A stretch of DNA of 64,000 bases from Silene conica. Its lineage: Eukaryota; Streptophyta; Magnoliopsida; Caryophyllales; Caryophyllaceae. Both the position numbers and the translations under genes were made by a program. The stretch lies in the NCBI GenBank assembly GCA_029255685.2, contig CM055318.2, forward strand, positions 10,483,001 through 10,547,000, given 5' to 3'. The notes below the pieces were generated by a model. It saw only the letters and a list, made by a program, of their open reading frames with translations, was not told the origin of the DNA and searched no databases. Each line of letters begins with the position of its first letter. Within the stretch, counting starts at the first letter, position 1. Shown piece after piece: positions 54,742 to 64,000 of this stretch.

Positions 54742-56032
54742 AATTTTTTTTTTGGTTTTAGTTATCTTTGATTATAGTTCAAACCTACTTCCATTTGTCC
54801 GATGACTAATGAGTAATGCCAGCCACAGAATACTCTCAACATTGCGACCATACCCAGCCCGCGGCCTGCTGGTTCACGGATCCTGCTATCCTGAATTTAG
54901 TAGTGCCCTTGTTGGCTTGGTGACCTGCAACCTAAGTTTTGCGCTTCCCACATAAGTTTAGCCGAGATTTCATTCCAAAACCCATGGTATTGGGAGGAGT
55001 AAATCTTTGGTCTACAAAGTGATCTGTTCTATTCTTCTCTGCTTTAACAATGTAGGACACAAGCAGATTGTGAGTATGTTATTTGTGGCCATGGTTAACC
55101 CAAATCCCACTTGCATATACTCGTCTCTGACATGCTTCAAACACATATATAAAGAAATGGATGGGTTGGAGGAAATAATTCTTTTCTTTTCTCTTGGGAA
55201 TCAGGCAGTGAAACAGATCGTGAGATCGGGATACACTGAAGCTAAAAATAAGAATAATCAAACGCCTCAAATGTTGTTCAGTGAAAAGCACAAGGGATTA
55301 AGGAAGCAAGGGGAAGACTGGCTGAAAAAGACGTCTGAGTCGTGTGCCCTTGCTGCAGCTCTAATTGCAACCATGGTGTTCTCTGCAGCCTTCCAGTTGC
55401 CCGGAGGTCTCAACGATAGCACAGGAAGTCCCACCTTAGTGAAAAATACATCATTTGTGTTTTTCGCTATGTCAAATGCAATGTCATTGTTCACCTCTAC
55501 TGCTTCAATATTGATGTTTTTATCGATCCTTACTTCCCGATATGCTGAGAGAGATTTCCTAATATCGTTGCCTCTAAAACTCATGACAGGACTGATCTTG
55601 CTACTCGTTTCTATAGCCACAATGATTGTAGGCTTCACCGTCACATTCTTCATAACATTCCATGAGGGTTTGAAATGGCCGCCAATCACAATTGCTATAC
55701 TTGCCGTTGTTCCTGTTACACTCTTCGCACTGCAACAATTCCCACTTTTGGCAGAAATGTATTACTCAACCTATAAACCCCAACACTTAATTTTGCCAGG
55801 ACAACAAAGGCTTTTTCAAGTTTCTAGCTCAAAAGCTTCATCTCTTAACTGGCAAAAGGCTGATACATCCCTTTGTTCAACCAGCGAACAACGAATGACT
55901 CAGCTACCGAAACCTTCCTTAGTACGACGTCCTTTCACATTTTCTGACTTGGTAAAAAGAGCACCGTCTGATGATCCAAGAAAGAGACATCTTTTAGCCA
56001 GTCGAACATCAGCAGATCCTGATAATATTTAG

Positions 56033-56993
56033 ACGCACGCATCCAGAATCTACAGAATGTGCAGACTGGGGTGGATAAGGTGCGTGGCTATGTTTGGACA
56101 AGCTATACAACGTCTCGGACCATGTCAAAGCACCTGGCAGTTTTCCACCCTACCCCTAAAGCGTTCGTCCTACCTCTTCTCCTACATCATTTTGGCCTGT
56201 CTTTCCACTTTGGACTATATTTTGTTGGGTTGTATTTTGAACAATATGCTCGTATTGCTTTGTATTTTCTAACATGGGATGTAAACATGTAATATAAGTT
56301 TGGACATGTTTCTTCTTAGGTTTGCTTTTTGTAGGGGTGTCAGCAGAACAGCCGCTGCCAACGGGTATAACTGGGTATTGCACCGCCTACACCAGCCCTA
56401 TTTGAAGCGATTATGGTTAGCGTTTTGGCGGGTGTGCCGTGTGCGGTGGGTATAAAAATTGCACCCTAGGTGATAGAGCGGGGTTGGATTTTACATCACC
56501 CTAATCCTCTCAGATCTAAGAAGTAAACATCTTAATCAATCAAATCTCTTCAAATATGAACTCTAAATTGAATGTAAAACACTTATTTAACCTGTTTAAT
56601 ACCACAATTTACAGTTTTCTACCATTTTTTAAGTAATTTATTTGGTTTATTAAACGTTTTGGGAATTTATTATGATATATCTGGTTGTTTGCTGGTGGTT
56701 GAGGCGGCGCGGGTAGATGGTTAGGCGGGCGAATGGCTAGTGGATGTATCGGTGATAGCGATAGCGACGCGACCACAAAAGGTAGTGGTTGTAAACTTGT
56801 AGGTTGGCCCAACGGTAAGAGGGCTGAGAGACCACGATTTAAAGGGAATAAAATTGTCAGGATATGGTAATAAGCTATGTGGAGAATTTTCTGACACTAG
56901 AAAAAAAATTTAAAAAAGAAGGTAAAAAAAAAAAAACCTAAGTGGAGAATTATATGAGGTGTTAAATGATTTTCGGTGGCGTTTGGTAGTAAG
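56033..56993. other. ankyrin 3' region and intergenic
   Basis: No second gene was found. TAGGGGTGTCAGCAGAACAG at about 56333, followed by CGGGT and GGCGGGTGTGCCG words, looks like one end of a hAT MITE of the GGGT-rich type, but no matching right end was found. The minus-strand frame at 56609-56812 is Pro-rich and low-complexity and was not accepted as a gene. Confidence 0.4.
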
Positions 56994-58038
56994 TAGGGAT
57001 GGTAATGGGTAGAGTCTGGGTAGGGTTCGGCAAGACCCGACTCGACCCGAAGTAAAAACCTTAGACCCATACCCGACCCAGACCCTTTAATGGACCCATA
57101 TCCGACCCTAATGGGTCTGGGTCTGGATAGAGCTATACAATAGGCCGGGTCGGGCTGGGCCGGGTCGGGCCAGAGGCGGGCCGGACTGAAGAAAGTCAGC
57201 CCTGACACGGCCCTAAAATAATATAGGGCTGGGATGGGCTGGGCCGGGCCAGGAAAAGTCAGCCCTGGCCCAGCCCTGGAGGGCTGCTAGTTGTGTTTGT
57301 GGGCTATATTTGTGTTAGTTGTGTTAGTTTTATTAGTGGGCTGTGCCGGGCTGGGCTGGGCTGAATTTCACACAGGGCTGGACTGACAAAATCCGGCCCT
57401 GGCCCTGGCCCTATTTGCTACCGGGCTGGGCTGGCCCAGCCCTAGCCCTATGTGGGCTAGAAAATTTGGCCCACATAACTGGGCTGGGCTGGGCTAGGCT
57501 AGCCCGCTACGTTGTCCAGCTCTAGGTCTGGATAGGGTCTACCCTAGGGTTTAATTTTTCTTAACGAGTCATTCAATAAAATGTACCAAAGTTCGAATTA
57601 AATTACAAAGTTTTGATTAAAGTATTACAAAATCTTGGTTATTTGGATCATTACCTGTACCCGACCCTAAATTATATCATTTACCGTATCCAAATTCATC
57701 ATTTTCATCAATTTTCTCGTTATTCTTAATGGTTATTTGGATATGCGTATAGTATATTAATGATAACTAATAAGGGTCATCTGTTTGTGTGTATTATTTT
57801 GATTATTGACGTTCGTACGTGTGTTTTTTGTTTTTGTTTTTCTTTTTTTTAATAAATAAAAGGGTCTAAGGGTCGGGTAGGGTCCCAAGACCAAGACCCG
57901 GACCCGACCCGAAGTTTTTATATAAGACCCATACCCGACCCATACCCGAGTGGGTCTCAAAAATCCAGACACATACCCGACCCATTAGAGTCCGACCCTA
58001 AGGGTCTGGGATGGGTACCCGACCCACTGCCATCCCTA
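56994..58038. mobile_element. hAT-type non-autonomous element
   Basis: The termini TAGGGATGGTAATGGGT and ACCCACTGCCATCCCTA are inverted, and the 8-bp duplication GTAGTAAG is perfect (56986-56993 and 58039-58046). Subterminal regions are dense in GACCCGA/GGGTCTGGG words. A second hAT-type element (57128-57524) is nested within. No coding capacity. Confidence 0.93.
57128..57524. mobile_element. nested hAT-type element, GGGCTGGGC-rich
   Basis: The termini TAGAGCTATACAA and TTGTCCAGCTCTA are inverted (two mismatches), and the 8-bp duplication GGTCTGGA is perfect (57120-57127 and 57525-57532). The interior is dominated by GGGCTGGGCCGGG-like words and their complements. It inserted into the hAT at 56994-58038 and is therefore younger. 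Confidence 0.92.
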
Positions 58039-58046
58039 GTAGTAAG

Positions 58047-58747
58047 ATGAGGTTCCATTATAGATTTATAGGTGTTTTGCGGCATGTGGTGACTACTTGC
58101 ATGGCGTAAATGGTAGAGTAATCAAAGGCAAGATAGATGACCTAAAAAGGGATGAAACCCGAGAATGCATGCATAATTTTCAATGATAGGATTGTAGAAC
58201 GGCGAATCGGAACGACTTCAGAAGCACCCCACTACTACCTTTCACTGTGCGCGACCAGGAACGGAAGAAGGAGTCGGAAAAAAAGGGAGATCAGTGCCGA
58301 TAAAACCACAAACAAGACGAAACGTGATAGATCGTCGGAGACAGGTCAAATGGACCCATCTCTGGCGAAAGGAAGGGGGCCGAAGGGGTTGGTGTGATTG
58401 GAGAGTGGCGGCGGTGGCGGCTACACTATAGGGTTTTTGCCGTTTGTTTCGGAAGAGAGAAGGGAGAAGACTTTTTTTTAGAGAGAGAACAGATGAAATA
58501 CTTGGATAGGCAAAACTAAATTACAAGACTAATAAATTAAAAGTTAAGACTAAGAACTTACAGTTAACAACCCTCGATCGTGGAATGACCAAGACCCACC
58601 ATAATCAGTAGGCTTAACTTTCGCGCCCGCTTCTCCACCCCTCTTGTTGATCTTATTTCGGGTCGATGATTCCTTGAACTCAAGACTGTTCTGATACGTG
58701 GTCAATTCTTCGTATCACGAACCTACAACCAAAGAAAATATCAACTA
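58047..58747. other. intergenic with a possible coding fragment
   Basis: On the minus strand, about 58730-58565, one frame is open for some 50 codons (YEELTTYQNSLEFKESSTR, ending WSFHDRGLLTV) and ends at a GT-like donor. It may be an exon fragment of a transposase or host gene, but I do not recognise it with confidence. 58390-58480 is GC-rich and purine-rich. No complete gene was seen. Confidence 0.35.
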
Positions 58748-59891
58748 TCTTATCTATATAATTGCAGGAACATTTAGAAGGTTCTAGTTAAGCCACGTCA
58801 TCAATACAATTTTTTTTAAAAAAAAAAAATTTCTCTGATGGGACCCACAATGTTGTATGATGAATTTAATGCGAAATAACTACCTGAAACTCAATTGTTT
58901 ATATACAAAATAATGTTTACGAATTTATATCAAAAGTCTTACGTAATAATCGTAAACATTAATTTCTGTGTAAACTATCAATGTGTATAACATGAAATTA
59001 AATATTACATAACAAAATATAATAATTTCGAATATCTTATGTCCGTAACTATTACATAATAATTCACACCCAATAAATAATACACAATTGACTCTAAACA
59101 ACAATAACTAACAATTTATTGGGTAATAGTTCGAAATTTAAAAGAAGACTAAAATGTTGCTCCAAAATATTATATGACTTGATAATAATTTCGAATATTG
59201 TCTGTCCGGAACTATTAGATAATAATTTATACTCAATAAATAATACATAATTTACTATAAACAACAATAATTAATAATTTATTGGTAATCGTTTTATATA
59301 TACCCAATAATACTCAATAATGGTTTAGTTTTAAGCATATATTTTTAATTTTGCGAAATTCAATTAATAAACAAAATGGTTAAAACTAAACCTTAAATAA
59401 AATATATACTTAAAAAAAACTAAAATGTTGGTCCAAAATATATAAATACAGTATTGTATTATATTAATCATTACATAGAATTTTCGCAAAATTAAAATAA
59501 TAAATATAATACAGACATACAGTATAACGTGTTATATATACCCAATAATGGTTTAGTTTTAAGCATATATTTTAATTTTAATTTTGCGAAAATCAAGTCA
59601 TAAACAAAACGGTTAAAACTAAACTTTAAAATAAAATATATATACTTATAAAACGACTTAAATGTTGGTCCAAAATATATCATCAATTGAAATATTTGCG
59701 AAAATCAAGTCATAAACAAAAGTGTATAAACGTTAAGATATAAAACAAAATAAAATATTGATAAAAAAGTATGTAAACGTTAGATATAAAACAAAATTTA
59801 TGAACATTTATAGTTTTATTCCGATATACATATTTAGAATTGCACAATTTGAAAACAAGCCGTGTAATTTTGTGCATGGTTCAAAAACTAA
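58748..59891 (+). mobile_element. non-autonomous Helitron
   Basis: It starts TCTTATCTATATAATTGCAG after A58747 and ends with a weak hairpin (GCCGTGTAATTTTGTGCATGG), TTCAAAAACTAA and host T59892. The 5' end and subterminal GCCACGTCATCA match the Helitron at 6891-8395. The interior has two partly similar blocks (TAATTTATTGGTAAT/TAATGGTTTAGTTTTAAGCA at about 59275-59340 and 59535-59570). No coding capacity. The CTAA end is a permitted variant of CTRR. Confidence 0.75.
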
Positions 59892-60389
59892 TTAATATAA
59901 ATTTAAAAAATGTTATTTCTTTTTATCTAAATACGGCTATTAATAAACTAAAGGAGCTAATATTACCTTTCGTCCTTTCATGAAAGTTGGCGCTTTCTTC
60001 CTCCTAGATACATGATACATTCAACAATGCTAACAATATATTACCTTCAATATTAACAATTTAACAAAACCCCAAATTTCTAACCCTAACTACCTTCAAT
60101 ATTAGCAATTCAACAATACTAACATTTGCAATAACTAACATTATCAAGATTACACAACAATTACATCCCTAATCACATGAGATTATTAATTTAACAAATC
60201 CGCAATTTCTAACCCTAACTACAATTAATTTACAAAAAAGCTAATTAAATTACACGTATATATATATACTTAATATGCATCACAAATAGGGACGAACCCA
60301 CGATTAAATGTTTGGGGTAGCAAAAAATTTTGGAAAGGACGAAAGGTAATAATTACATATATGATATATGGTCTTTTGTTTAAAGATAG

Positions 60390-61150
60390 CAAAAGTGGTA
60401 AACGACACCCTTAAGTATGCTTTGATGTGAGTTTAACTCCTTAAGTTTACTTTGGAGTAAACAACCCCATAACTTTTCTCTAATGTGAAATTATGCACCT
60501 TTTATTTTACCGGTCAAAATTTCACCGGTTTCTCATTATTTCACTAATTTCTTATATTATTGTACGTATTATGCATAAATTTCACACTTGCGGTTGTCCT
60601 GTGTTTAGTGTTTGGGTGTTGGCGGATGATAGGCTATTTGGGTATTACTCCTACAGTTAGACCTTAACAGTAAAATAAAAGACATAAATACGTTCATTTT
60701 TTTGTGTGCTAGGTAAAGGGTTTATATCTTCTTTTACTTTAGCAAAAGCTCTCATAGCTCGAAGATCGATCTCTGTTTATATTTCTATCTTTTAATAACA
60801 ATTAGTGCAGAAGTTGTGCTCCAATGAACATTTTGGTTCAAAAGTTCTGCTCCAAGTTATTTCGACATGGTTGAAAAATAGAAAGATAGAAACTGAGAGG
60901 TTAGAAATAGAACTTGTTGAATAATAAGTAAAATAAAACACGTACACTTTTGCGGTACATCGACATGTATAAAGTATAAACTGTGAAAAATATGAGAAAT
61001 CGATAAGAATTTGAAAATCCAGAGAGATTTTAATCTGAAAAAAATAAAAGAGGCTTGATTTCACATTAGAACAAAAATTAAGGATTTAGGTACTCCAAAG
61101 TAAATTTAAAATCACATCAAAACAAACTTAAAGGATTGTGAACCACTTTG
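60390..61150. mobile_element. long-TIR foldback element
   Basis: The left arm (CAAAAGTGGTAAACGACACC, then TGCTTTGATGTGA and TTTACTTTGGAGTA) is complementary in the same order to the right arm (TACTCCAAAGTAAA, then TCACATCAAAACAAAC and GTGAACCACTTTG), about 65 bp per arm. The target duplication is unclear. It may belong to the Mutator superfamily on TIR length. The minus-strand frame at 60792-61064 inside has no known domain. Confidence 0.65.
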
Positions 61151-61262
61151 ACAGTTTAAAAGTTTATTTAATATGAATAATGCTAATTATCAAATACCCC
61201 CTCCATTTTTCTCCAATCACGTTTGCGTGCCAACGCACCTTTTACGTGCTTAATATCTTAAC

Positions 61263-62155
61263 TAGTGTAACACCCGTGAAAAATCACGGGATTGTGTATT
61301 TTTTTTAAAAGAAGACGACAAATTATAGTTATTATATAAGCAAAATTGTTCATAATTACACCTTGAAGTTTTCGTTTTATTAGGATCGTTTAATATTTTG
61401 TAAGTGTTTTAAAGTTAAACTTATTGAACAAATAATGGTGAGTTAATGTCAGTGTTGATATTTTTAAAATTCTGTAAAATGGCGGACATTAAATTACGTT
61501 CTTACAACAAACACAGTCCTGGCATAATGAAGGTCTCTCATTCATAATGAAGGTTGTCTTCAGCATTTTATTTTTTAGTGTAACACCCGTGAAAAATCAC
61601 GGGACTGTGTACTTTTATTTTAAAAGAAGACGACAAATTATATTTATTACATATATATATAACCAGAAATTTTATTTATTGAACACGTATACTTAAAATA
61701 AAAATGAAAAAAAATTAATATATATATATACATAAGGACATTTGAAAAAATTGTTGATAATATATAATAAGATAACATATGATAATGATAATGTTAATAG
61801 CAGTAATAATTGTGAGGTGGTAAAAAAATAGAACTATTAAGACCTAGTTAAAAAAGAAAACTATAAAATTCAGATTTGAGAACTTTAAGATATATGTAAA
61901 AATCCTCTAGAAAAAAAATATATGTAAATTAATTAAAGAAACAAAATTAAGATAATTATATTCGATATATTGCAGAAAATGGAAACAATATAAAAATCGG
62001 TCAATGGAAGGTGACATGGTTACTATTGTTCACGTTATTGGCTGAAAAAAACTAAAATTCTGAGGTTGAATGAGAGAGCTGCATTAGACTAATTTTAAAA
62101 CCACATTGCGCCACATCAGCGGTTTTACAAGATTCTTTAATATATATAATAATGA
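61263..62155 (-). mobile_element. short Helitron with two stacked 3' ends
   Basis: On the minus strand it starts TCATTATTATATATATTAAAG (plus 62155 downward, host A at 62156), followed by CCGCTGATGTGGCGCAAT, very like the start of the Rep/helicase Helitron at 38442. It has two 3' ends, each with hairpin CCCGTGATTTTTCACGGG, TGTTACACTAR: the inner ends CTAA at 61575 and the outer ends CTAG at 61263 followed by host T. About 90 bp inside each end is homologous (AAAAGAAGACGACAAATTAT on plus). It is a likely trans-mobilised partner of the 38442 family. Confidence 0.8.
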
Positions 62156-62720
62156 TGATTATATATTTTCAATGTAGTTGTAAAGACGAATTAAACAAAA
62201 CCCCACATGATTATATTTTTTATTACGTATTGGGAGAAAATTGTAATCGAAGGTATACTCGTAAATAGTGTAAAAAACAAATGTATTAAATAGAAAAAAA
62301 TGAAGGAAGGAGTATAATTAACGTGGACTTATTAAAGAGTCAAAATACGAAACTATTTTTCTGGTATGATCACAAATTCATAATACTATAAACTAGAAGT
62401 GGACCAAGGAATACTCCATGGTCAAAGAAATAAAAAGTCAATCTAATATGAAAACAAAATGGTCAGAACATATTGACGTAAGCAAATGAATAAGCCAAAG
62501 ACAAATGACGTAAGAAAACTGCGGTTCGCACACGAGTTAGCTCAGTCTGGTATCCAACTGTCGCCAAGCTGGCAAACCCACACGTGATTATTTCCTTCAT
62601 ATCAATTACTTTTGATTATTTTAATGCTGACGTGGTATATTTTACGAGTTTTTGGACCATTTATCTGCGTGTGTGAACTGTGTTGACCCCTTTTTCTTAT
62701 CTTCTTTCTTAAACTTTCGC
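62156..62720. other. ERF upstream region
   Basis: AT-rich upstream sequence. Motif-like words include TGACGTAAG (about 62475 and 62508), ACACGTGA (about 62581), GACGTGG (about 62630) and a W-box TTGACC (about 62684). These are common stress-responsive motifs; none is proven active. Confidence 0.4.
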
Positions 62721-62725
62721 TCTTC

Positions 62726-62737
62726 ATATATATATAA
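62726..62737 (+). promoter_or_regulatory. TATA box of ERF gene
   Basis: ATATATATATAA lies about 110 bases before the ATG at 62846, giving an expected leader of about 80 bases. Confidence 0.6.
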
Positions 62738-62845
62738 CCCCTTCTTTCCTCCCAACACATTTATCCTTATAACTCACTTGTCGTTTAATTCATCATCAAT
62801 TTTACAAATTTATCATTTTGACTTTCGAAATATAATAATATTTAA

Positions 62846-63523
62846 ATGGCTGTACCATCGAATTATAATAACAGTGATGGGTCGTCGTCCATTAGATTGA
62901 GCTCGGAACAGGAAATGTCTATTATGGTATCAGCGCTGCATCACGTGATTTCCGGAGAGTCGTCGAGTGCACCTCACTCACTCATCCAAAACCGGACTCA
63001 ATTTGAAGCGTGTTCGTCCTCACATGCAGCCACGTGTCCTACTACATTGGCGCCAAATTCAAATAGTATTAAAAAACAGAGGAGGAAGAATAAGAAGAAT
63101 AAATACAGAGGAGTGAGACAGAGACCATGGGGAAAGTGGGCTTCTGAGATACGTGACCCGCATAGGGCGGTTCGGGTTTGGTTAGGTACATTCGACACGG
63201 CTGAGGAGGCTGCCAGGGCATATGATCGGGCTGCGGTGGGGTACCGTGGCCCGAGAGCCAAGCTTAATTTCCCTCTCTCGGATTACCTCAATAATGTTGA
63301 ACAAAATGTCAATTTGCAACATCAAAGTCAGTCAACCACCACCACCACAACAACAACAACCACAACAACCACCAATAGTGGCGGAAGTAGCGGCGGAGGA
63401 ACTCCGCCGCCTAATGAATACGAGGGTACAGGAGGTTTTGTAGAGATAACCGATGATAAAGAGTTGGAAGATTGGATGAATATGATGATTGATGATGATG
63501 TCTACAGCATGGGATCGTTTTAA
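62846..63523 (+). CDS. AP2/ERF transcription factor, group X (ERF108-115-like)
   Basis: An intronless gene of 225 residues, with ATG in AAATGG context. An N-terminal motif [15 protein letters not shown] (residues 21-35) matches the conserved motif of group X ERFs, such as those near ERF109. A basic nuclear signal ([11 protein letters not shown], 76-86) leads into the AP2 domain (87-144: [20 protein letters not shown], then [20 protein letters not shown]). Ala and Asp at the two diagnostic positions (WASEIRD) place it in the ERF subfamily, which binds GCC-box DNA. A run of Thr (about 166-181) and Gly/Ser follows, then an acidic C-terminus ([16 protein letters not shown]), a likely activation region. 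Family members act in jasmonate, wounding and oxidative stress responses. No lesions. Exact orthologue not assigned. Confidence 0.93.
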   Translation: MAVPSNYNNSDGSSSIRLSSEQEMSIMVSALHHVISGESSSAPHSLIQNRTQFEACSSSHAATCPTTLAPNSNSIKKQRRKNKKNKYRGVRQRPWGKWASEIRDPHRAVRVWLGTFDTAEEAARAYDRAAVGYRGPRAKLNFPLSDYLNNVEQNVNLQHQSQSTTTTTTTTTTTTTNSGGSSGGGTPPPNEYEGTGGFVEITDDKELEDWMNMMIDDDVYSMGSF

Positions 63524-64000
63524 TAAAGATAAATTGGTATATGGATGGATGAAGTGTCGCCCAGTAAAGCGTGAAAAGTGAAATGGGAAGAACATTATAT
63601 TACGCGGGAGTATTTAATTTGTACTGTATGTAGGTGAAGTATATTTAGGAGTGATTCTATTTTAGTTATTCACTTATTCCTACTGTATTATATAGTGAAG
63701 GATGTTTTGGTGATCTTTTTGTACTCAAATCATCTACCAATTTAGCACCTTTGTCCAGCTTTATTCGGGTCTCGTTCGAGATATCCATATAAGAAATTCG
63801 TATGTATATCCATGACAACTAATATTCATTCCCCGTCTCCTAATAATAGTAATGCTTTTATTTTTATATTTTCTTCTCATTTGCTTTTTGCATTTTTCAG
63901 ATAAATATAAGTATTTTACTTTTTAATATTTATTGTCAAAATTTAATAATTTGGACCACAAGAAAGAAAATAATAAAAATCGAGGAAGGGTCACAGTAAC
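63524..64000. other. ERF 3' region
   Basis: AT-rich 3' sequence. AATAAA at 63523 lies directly after the stop and is too early to be the main poly(A) signal. No further gene was seen to the end of the window. Confidence 0.5.

Larger units (their letters stand above)
51820..56032 (+). pseudogene. ankyrin repeat / PGG-domain membrane protein, exon interrupted by MITE
   Basis: Exons at about 51820-52048, 52329-52793, 53088-53399 plus 53728-53993, and 55205-56032 join in one frame. Exon 1 encodes an acidic Glu/Pro-rich leader. The second and third hold ankyrin repeats (RAAVNGDWETILEIA, GETLLHIAVAAKQ, NGMTPLHMAVLLGD, GNTIFHIAIIHRQEEVF). The last holds the PGG domain with WLKKTSESCALAAALIATMV, AFQLPGG and four hydrophobic segments (about 55345-55745). 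The family (ACD6/ITN1-like) acts in defence and stress signalling at membranes. A 325-bp MITE splits exon 3 and adds a stop at 53435-53437, removing the PGG domain unless spliced around. No in-frame ATG is found before the first repeat, so the 5' end is unresolved or also damaged. All other junctions keep frame, implying recent loss. Confidence 0.8.

Noticed and set aside
56609-57525. Pro-rich and Trp/Gly-rich frames
   Set aside because: Low-complexity translation of GGGT and GGGCTGGGC repeats in or beside the hAT elements.

Overview
The window is AT-rich nuclear DNA of a flowering plant, most likely a eudicot. The evidence is a class B heat shock factor, a group X AP2/ERF factor, a long intronless PLS-type PPR protein, an ankyrin-PGG membrane protein, a Ty1/copia element primed by initiator-Met tRNA, and plant-type Helitrons, PIF/Harbinger, hAT, Mutator-like and Stowaway elements. 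The family cannot be fixed from the sequence alone. Some of the short open frames I examined start at TTG or GTG, so ATG starts were rechecked for the genes called here.

Layout. 1-20230 is mostly transposon: four Helitrons (955-1618 minus, 1826-3145 plus, 6891-8395 minus, 8415-9910 plus, the last two head to head), a degenerate repeat with a 500-bp higher-order period (4495-5560), two large PIF/Harbinger copies with transposase remnants (10346-11746, 12972-14656), and a nearly complete hAT element with a two-exon transposase (14973-18357) inserted in a cluster of purine-rich foldback units. 20590-25330 is a Mutator-like element carrying two convergent genes (an unrecognised acidic 157-aa protein and a plant-mobile-domain gene with a broken 3' end), a 165-nt near-perfect hairpin, CACGTCC motif clusters in front of both genes, and a telomere-like tract. 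25331-31556 holds a nested hAT/Stowaway/Harbinger block and a possible LINE tail. 31557-36371 is a young, intact copia retrotransposon. 38442-43250 is a decayed Rep/PIF1-helicase Helitron with both ends preserved.

Host genes are on the right. They are HSFB1-like (44587-47999, two exons), a 969-aa PPR gene (48811-51720), an ankyrin/PGG gene (about 51820-56032) whose third coding exon is interrupted by a 325-bp MITE, and an ERF transcription factor (62846-63523). Between them lie a hAT-in-hAT nest (56994-58038), a sixth Helitron (58748-59891) and a short Helitron with two stacked 3' ends (61263-62155) that matches the ends of the Rep/helicase Helitron.

The host genes do not form a pathway; they are independent loci separated by transposons. 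The clearest interactions are between elements: autonomous-type copies and short derivatives sharing ends (Helitron 38442 with 61263; hAT 14973 with 9130 and 28092; the 20590 MULE with a short element near 12618), and one MITE family that hit both a Harbinger copy and the ankyrin gene.
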